Source: Oscillospiraceae bacterium (GTDB taxonomy: Bacteria > Bacillota > Clostridia > Oscillospirales > Oscillospiraceae). Taken from it: a stretch of DNA of 64,000 nt. The position numbers and the translations under genes are program-made. The notes under the pieces are model-generated. The model was given only the letters and a program-made list of their open reading frames with translations, was not told the DNA's origin and ran no database searches. Positions 59,603 through 64,000 of this stretch are shown here, piece after piece. Location of the stretch: NCBI GenBank assembly GCA_902765595.1, contig CACXAQ010000001.1:62001-126000 (forward strand), written 5' to 3'. Position 1 is the stretch's first letter, and each line of letters starts with the position of its first letter.

Positions 59603-61870
59603 ATGAGCAGGAAACTCATTGCTTTTATGATGGCCTGCATGCTGCTGGTCCTTGCGGCCTGCGGCAGCAGCCAGAACAAACCCGCCGAGGGGAGCGATTC
59701 CCAGATCATCGTGGCAGAAGAGGGGCAGAACCCGGTCATGAACTTCGTTGGCAATTATCAGGCCGACCGCGCCAGCATGCTGGTGGAAGCCGAGGGCGCC
59801 GAGAACGCCAAGTTCACCGTGAACTGGGGCAGCAGCGCCTGGGAAAACAGCGAGTGGGTCATGAGCGGCAAGCTGGACCGGGAGACTCTGTCTGTGACCT
59901 ATGACAACTGCGTCAGGACCGACCGGGTTTACGGCGACGACGGCAGTGTCACCAAGGAGACGGTGGTCTTTGAAAACGGAAAGGGCCGCATCTCCTTTAA
60001 CGCCAAGGGCAACAGCATCACCTGGGAGGATGACCAGGAGCATATTGCCGACGGAAAGGTCTTCTCCTTCGTCCCGGCGGGCGAGGCGCCTGCAGAGACC
60101 GGTTCCACGGAGACTTCCACCGATCCCGATCACTACACCATGGTCACCGCCATGTCTGCCGACCAGGTGGAGAAGCTGGCCGCGCAGATCCGGATGGCGT
60201 ATCTGAATAAGGACTGGTCCGCCATTGCCGACCTGATCGACTATCCCATCACCATCGATAAAACGGAGCTGAAGGATAAGGATGCTTTCCTGCGCTTCAT
60301 GGGTACCGCCGCAGTGGCGGAAGGAGACCGGATGGCCATGGAGGAAGAGGACTGCCGGGATCTGTTCGTCAACGGGCAGGGCATCTGCTTGGGCAGCGGC
60401 CAGGTCTGGCTGAATGACAAAAATTACATGACGGATAAGTCGCCCGAGCTGAAGATCATCACCCTGAGCGGCATCGAGGTCAAGGACGCGCCCGCGATCG
60501 TCCCCGCGCCCTCTGCGGAGCCCACTCCGGCACCCGGCTCCAAGGACAACACCCCGTCCAACCCCAAGCTCCCCAAGATCACCAAGCACCCCACGGATGA
60601 GAACGTGGCCGTGGGCGGCTCCTGCTGGTTTGTCGCCAAGTATGAGAACGCCATCTGGGCCGAGTGGCACTTTGTGAGCCCGGACGGGAAGACGGACCTG
60701 GCCTATGACAAGATCAATACACAGTTTCCGGACCTGAAGGTGGTAGAGGGTTATGCCAGCACCACACGGCTGAAGAACATCCCGAAGGAGATGGACGGCT
60801 GGCGGGCTTACTGCCGCTTCAGCAACAATGAGGGCAGCGTCAATACGGACATGGCGACCATCCGCATCAAGGAAGGCGCTGTTCCCGATACCAGTCTCCC
60901 CAAGATCACCAAGAGCCCCACCAGCGAGACCGTGGAAAAGGGCGGCTCCTGCTGGTTTGTCGCCAAGTATAAAGACGCCATCTGGGCCGAGTGGCACTTC
61001 GTAAGCCCGGACGGAAATACGGACCTCAAGTACGACAAGATCGACACCCAGTTCCCCAACCTGAAGGTCGTGGACGGCAACGTCAGCACGATGCAGCTGA
61101 AAAACATCCCGGCTGAGATGAACGGCTGGAGGGTCTATTGCCGCTTCAGCAATGACTACGGCAGCGTCGATACCCAGTGGGCGACCATTACCATCAAGGG
61201 CGAGGCTGCCCCGGACACCGGTGTCCCCAGAGTGACCAAGAGCCCCACCGGCGAGAACGTGGCCGCAGGCGGCTCCTGCTGGTTCGTGGCAAAGGCCGAC
61301 AATGCGACCCGTTCGGAGTGGTATTTTGTCGCGCCCGATGACAATAACGAAATCAAGTACAGCGACATCGGCTCCACGTTCCCCAATCTGAAAGTCATAG
61401 ACGGCAATACCGATACCCTGCAGCTGAAAAACATCCCGGCGGAAATGGACAGCTGGCAGGTATATTGCCACTTCAGCAACGCCCTCGGCTCCTCGGATAC
61501 CAACCGGGCGAGGATCTCCATCAAGAACGCCTCCACGGACCATTATCTGGGGACCTACGTCTGCGGCCGCGCCAGCATCAAGATCAGCGGAGGCCCGCAG
61601 AAATATCAGGTTTTCATTTCCTGGGGCAGCAGCGCTTCCGAGCACAGCGAGTGGACCTTCACCGGAAAATTCGATGAAAACGGCGTGCTGTCCTACTCCG
61701 ACTGCACCAGGACGGATCTGGTCTACACCGATGACGTCACCCACACGGACACCGTGGTCTACACCAACGGCACCGGCAAGCTGACCTTCAAGGATCCCAA
61801 CCTGACCTGGACGGACGACAAGGAGAACAAAGGGGACGGGATGACTTTTGTCAAGGATTATCTGGCGTAA
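59603..61870 (+). CDS. Lipoprotein with three Ig-like repeats between duplicated domains
   Basis: A 755-residue protein. The lipobox LAAC gives lipidated Cys20. Residues 48-157 form a domain (NWGSSAWENSEW, DNCVRTDRVYGDDG) that recurs at 649-751 (SWGSSASEHSEW, SDCTRTDLVYTDD). Residues 178-292 look NTF2-like (AYLNKDWSAIADLIDYPI). A Pro-rich linker leads to three Ig-like repeats at about 323-423, 433-532 and 541-641, each with GGSCWFVAK and a second Cys in YCRFSN or YCHFSN, fit for a disulfide. It should be displayed on the outer membrane face; its ligand is unknown. AAGGAAGGAA precedes ATG 59603. Confidence 0.85.
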   Translation: MSRKLIAFMMACMLLVLAACGSSQNKPAEGSDSQIIVAEEGQNPVMNFVGNYQADRASMLVEAEGAENAKFTVNWGSSAWENSEWVMSGKLDRETLSVTYDNCVRTDRVYGDDGSVTKETVVFENGKGRISFNAKGNSITWEDDQEHIADGKVFSFVPAGEAPAETGSTETSTDPDHYTMVTAMSADQVEKLAAQIRMAYLNKDWSAIADLIDYPITIDKTELKDKDAFLRFMGTAAVAEGDRMAMEEEDCRDLFVNGQGICLGSGQVWLNDKNYMTDKSPELKIITLSGIEVKDAPAIVPAPSAEPTPAPGSKDNTPSNPKLPKITKHPTDENVAVGGSCWFVAKYENAIWAEWHFVSPDGKTDLAYDKINTQFPDLKVVEGYASTTRLKNIPKEMDGWRAYCRFSNNEGSVNTDMATIRIKEGAVPDTSLPKITKSPTSETVEKGGSCWFVAKYKDAIWAEWHFVSPDGNTDLKYDKIDTQFPNLKVVDGNVSTMQLKNIPAEMNGWRVYCRFSNDYGSVDTQWATITIKGEAAPDTGVPRVTKSPTGENVAAGGSCWFVAKADNATRSEWYFVAPDDNNEIKYSDIGSTFPNLKVIDGNTDTLQLKNIPAEMDSWQVYCHFSNALGSSDTNRARISIKNASTDHYLGTYVCGRASIKISGGPQKYQVFISWGSSASEHSEWTFTGKFDENGVLSYSDCTRTDLVYTDDVTHTDTVVYTNGTGKLTFKDPNLTWTDDKENKGDGMTFVKDYLA

Positions 61871-61888
61871 ATCAAGAACATAAGGAAG

Positions 61889-61920
61889 GCCCCCGGCGGA
61901 TCAGATCCGCCGGGGGCTTT
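61889..61920 (+). terminator. Terminator of the lipoprotein gene
   Basis: GCCCCCGGCGGATC and GATCCGCCGGGGGC are perfect arms around one base, followed by a short T run. Confidence 0.82.
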
Positions 61921-62004
61921 GCGTATGCCCCTGTCGGGAGGGAAAGAAGCGGCTTCACTTGCATGGGAAAGCAAAAGAATTCCCAAGTTTTTCAAAGATA
62001 ATCA

Positions 62005-62033
62005 TTGTCGCGGGGAAAAACATATGTTATAAT
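62005..62033 (+). promoter_or_regulatory. Promoter of the decarboxylase operon
   Basis: TTGTCG (62005-62010) and a consensus TATAAT (62028-62033) are 17 bases apart, 41 bases before the start codon. Confidence 0.75.
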
Positions 62034-62074
62034 TCTAACGTATAGCGCCAAAAACCAAATTGGAGGAGGCAAGC

Positions 62075-63469
62075 ATGAAGAAAGTACAGTTTACGGAGAC
62101 CGTCCTGCGGGACGCGAACCAATCCCTCATCGCGACCCGCCTGCCCTATGATAAGTTTGAGCCGATCCTGGAGACCATCGACCAGGCCGGCTACTATTCT
62201 GCCGAGGTGTGGGGCGGCGCCACCTTTGACGTATGCCTGCGGTTCCTGAACGAGGACCCCTGGGAGCGTCTGGCAAAGATCCGGGCCAAGATGCCCAACA
62301 CCAAGCTCCAGATGCTGCTGCGCGGCCAGAACATCCTGGGCTACAAGCACTACAGCGACGATATCGTCCGCCGCTTTGTACGCGCGTCCGTCCGCAACGG
62401 CATCGACATCATCCGCATTTTCGACGCACTGAACGACGTGAACAACCTGAAGGTCGCCATTGAGGAGACGGTGAACAGCGGGGCCATGGCCTCCGGCGCC
62501 ATCTCCTACACCACCAGCCCCGTCCACACCCTGCAGAAGTATGTGGAGATCGTGAAGGAAATGAAGGAGATGGGCGTCAGCTCTGTCTGCATCAAGGACA
62601 TGGCCGGCATCCTCTCTCCCAAAAACGCCTACGATCTGGTCTCCGCCATCAAGGACGCGGTGGACCTGCCGGTGGTCATGCACACCCACTGCACAACGGG
62701 TCTTGCCTTCATGACCTATCTGAAGGCTGTCGAAGCCGGCGCCGACGTGCTGGATACCGCCATTTCTCCCTTCTCCGGCGGCACCTCCCAGCCCGCTACC
62801 GAGACCCTGGCCTTCGCCCTGCGGGAGCTTGGCTACCAGGTGGACCTGGACGACGACAAGCTCTTCCAGATGGCCACCTACTTCAAGCCCGTCCGGGCGG
62901 AGTTCCTGAAGGCCGGCACCCTGAACCCCATCTCCCTGACCACCGATACCCAGTGCCTGACCTATCAGATCCCCGGCGGCATGCTCTCGAACCTGCTCAG
63001 CCAGCTCAAGAGCCTGAACGCTCTGGACAAGTTCGACGAGGCCCTGCTGGAGACCCCGCGGGTCCGCAAGGACATGGGCTATCCGCCCCTGGTCACCCCC
63101 ACCAGCCAGCTCATCGGCACCCAGGCGGTGCAGAACGTTCTGGCAGGGGAGCGCTACAAGAACGTGGGCGCCGAGCTGAAGGCTTACTGCCGCGGCGAAT
63201 ACGGCCGTACCCCCGCCCCCATCGATCCGGAGGTCCGGGCCAAGATCCTCAACGGCGAGGAGCCCATTCAGGGCCGCTACGCCGACAGCCTGCCCACCGA
63301 CATCTATGAGAAGACCGCCGAGAAGCTCCAGGGCATTGCCAAGCGGGAAGAGGATGTGCTCAGCTACATCGCCTTCCCCCAGGTCGCCGAGAAGTTCTTT
63401 GCCGAGCGCCAGGCCCAGGAAGAGAAGAAGGTCCGCTATTCCATCCAGCCGGTAGAGCAGGAGGGTTAA
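62075..63469 (+). CDS. Oxaloacetate decarboxylase alpha / pyruvate carboxylase B-type carboxyltransferase
   Basis: A 464-residue biotin-dependent carboxyltransferase without its own biotin domain. The TIM-barrel start is FTETVLRDANQSLIATRLPY, with metal and substrate residues in ETVLRDANQS, CIKDMAGILSP (the Lys) and VMHTHCTTG (H-x-H); the C-terminal PYC/OADA domain follows from about 300. It transfers CO2 between an oxo-acid and carrier biotin. GGAGGAGG precedes ATG 62075. The OadG-like and biotin-carrier genes after it point to a sodium-pumping decarboxylase. Confidence 0.94.
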   Translation: MKKVQFTETVLRDANQSLIATRLPYDKFEPILETIDQAGYYSAEVWGGATFDVCLRFLNEDPWERLAKIRAKMPNTKLQMLLRGQNILGYKHYSDDIVRRFVRASVRNGIDIIRIFDALNDVNNLKVAIEETVNSGAMASGAISYTTSPVHTLQKYVEIVKEMKEMGVSSVCIKDMAGILSPKNAYDLVSAIKDAVDLPVVMHTHCTTGLAFMTYLKAVEAGADVLDTAISPFSGGTSQPATETLAFALRELGYQVDLDDDKLFQMATYFKPVRAEFLKAGTLNPISLTTDTQCLTYQIPGGMLSNLLSQLKSLNALDKFDEALLETPRVRKDMGYPPLVTPTSQLIGTQAVQNVLAGERYKNVGAELKAYCRGEYGRTPAPIDPEVRAKILNGEEPIQGRYADSLPTDIYEKTAEKLQGIAKREEDVLSYIAFPQVAEKFFAERQAQEEKKVRYSIQPVEQEG

Positions 63470-63472
63470 GCC

Positions 63473-63835
63473 ATGATCGACCTTGTCAACATTCCCGTGG
63501 GCGCCGCCGGTGGATACGCGCTGCTGGGCTACCTGGTGGTGTTCTTTGGTCTGGTCCTGCTGATGTGCGTGCTGCTGATCATGGGCGCCATCAACACGGG
63601 CAAACAGAAACGCGCCATCGAGAAGGCCATGCCTGTTGCCGACAAGTCCGCCCCGGTGCTGACGCTGGAGAACACCATGCCAAAGGCCACCGGTACTGCG
63701 GGCGAACTGAAGCTCTACAACACCGATCCCCGGGACGCGGCCATGGTCATGGCCATCGTTGCCGATTCTCTGGGCAAGCCCATCAACGAACTGCGCTTTA
63801 TTTCCATTCGGGAGGTAACTGACGATGAAGTATAA
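63473..63835 (+). CDS. OadG-like decarboxylase gamma/delta subunit
   Basis: A 120-residue small membrane protein. One N-terminal membrane segment (about 12-42; YLVVFFGLVLLMCVLLIMGA) is followed by a soluble tail (LYNTDPRDAAMVMAIVADSLG, PINELRFISIREV). This is the OadG/MmdD assembly subunit that links the carboxyltransferase to the membrane sodium pump. GGAGGG precedes ATG 63473. It overlaps the biotin carrier gene by 11 bases. Confidence 0.88.
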   Translation: MIDLVNIPVGAAGGYALLGYLVVFFGLVLLMCVLLIMGAINTGKQKRAIEKAMPVADKSAPVLTLENTMPKATGTAGELKLYNTDPRDAAMVMAIVADSLGKPINELRFISIREVTDDEV

Positions 63836-64000
63836 AGTCACGCTGAACAACCGCGTTTATGAGGTAGAGGTGGAGGAAGGCACCGCTATGCTGGTGGATG
63901 AGTACGAGCTGGCCGCCCCCGCCGCCCCGGCCCCTGCCGCCGCTCCTGTGGCCGCCCCTGCCGCCGCTCCCGCCGCGGCTCCCGCTCCGGCCCCTGCCGC
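63825..64000 (+). CDS. Biotin carrier protein of the decarboxylase, N-terminal part
   Basis: The gene runs off the window; 58 codons are visible. MKYKVTLNNRVYEVEVEEGTA (in part) is the usual start of biotinyl carrier subunits (MmdC/OadA tail), followed by the flexible Ala/Pro-rich linker. The biotin-accepting AMKM should lie beyond the end. GGGAGG is well placed before ATG 63825. The beta subunit gene is expected further on. Confidence 0.88.
   Translation, partial: MKYKVTLNNRVYEVEVEEGTAMLVDEYELAAPAAPAPAAAPVAAPAAAPAAAPAPAPA

Overview
The window is a GC-rich (clearly above 60% by eye), densely packed chromosomal segment of an anaerobic, spore-forming Clostridia, most likely an intestinal Oscillospiraceae-type organism. 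The support is: a GerW/YtfJ sporulation protein next to a DacF/DacB-type carboxypeptidase, an IspH-ribosomal protein S1 fusion of the kind known from Clostridia, the gene order tig-clpP-clpX-lon-ysxC, an Oad/Mmd-type decarboxylase sodium-pump operon, and a second type IIA topoisomerase pair. Assignment below class level is inference. I saw no rRNA, tRNA, CRISPR array, transposase or phage gene.

Layout. 1-9.1 kb: the end of a glycosyltransferase gene, rplS with its own promoter, then a block of surface and accessory genes (O-antigen-ligase-like polymerase, two family-2 glycosyltransferases, DUF4342 protein, membrane-anchored carboxylesterase, and a PadR-DUF1700-DUF4097 operon with a clear operator). 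9.1-12.7 kb: lepB-rbgA-rnhB-yraN, a palindromic repeat, a DUF1540 mini-protein and a phosphoesterase. 12.8-19.1 kb: the protein quality control run tig-clpP-clpX-lon-ysxC. 19.1-20.6 kb: two lipid-related genes on the minus strand. 20.7-29.8 kb: a long plus-strand run, M50 protease-scpA-scpB-DUF2953-gerW-dac-rluB-yhiN/cmk-ispH/rpsA, that mixes chromosome segregation, sporulation and translation functions. 30-35 kb: a membrane protein, a hydrolase, dut, ackA and tmcAL. 35-41.4 kb: a minus-strand run with a degenerate transglutaminase-like lipoprotein, YitT, and ParC- and ParE-like topoisomerase subunits. 41.5-45.2 kb: prfA, a TsaC-CoaE fusion and an M18 aminopeptidase. 45.3-51.4 kb: a ClpP-like TepA, prmA, an RluA-family synthase, a Na/Pi cotransporter and dus. 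51.5-56.8 kb: a coiled-coil membrane protein, an Lsa-type ABC-F gene behind a leader-peptide/terminator attenuator, and an ECF sigma factor with a membrane partner. 57-62 kb: a YhhN protein, two flavoproteins and an Ig-repeat lipoprotein. 62-64 kb: an oxaloacetate/methylmalonyl-CoA decarboxylase-type operon that runs off the end.

Most points of interest are regulatory or architectural. They include the attenuated ABC-F gene, a hairpin over the dac start codon, a five-hairpin array at 50.2-50.4 kb, three head-to-tail gene fusions (two of them unusual), a transglutaminase-like fold with its catalytic Cys and His replaced, an acyltransferase lacking the HX4D aspartate, and a lipoprotein whose N- and C-terminal domains are copies of each other flanking three Ig-like repeats.
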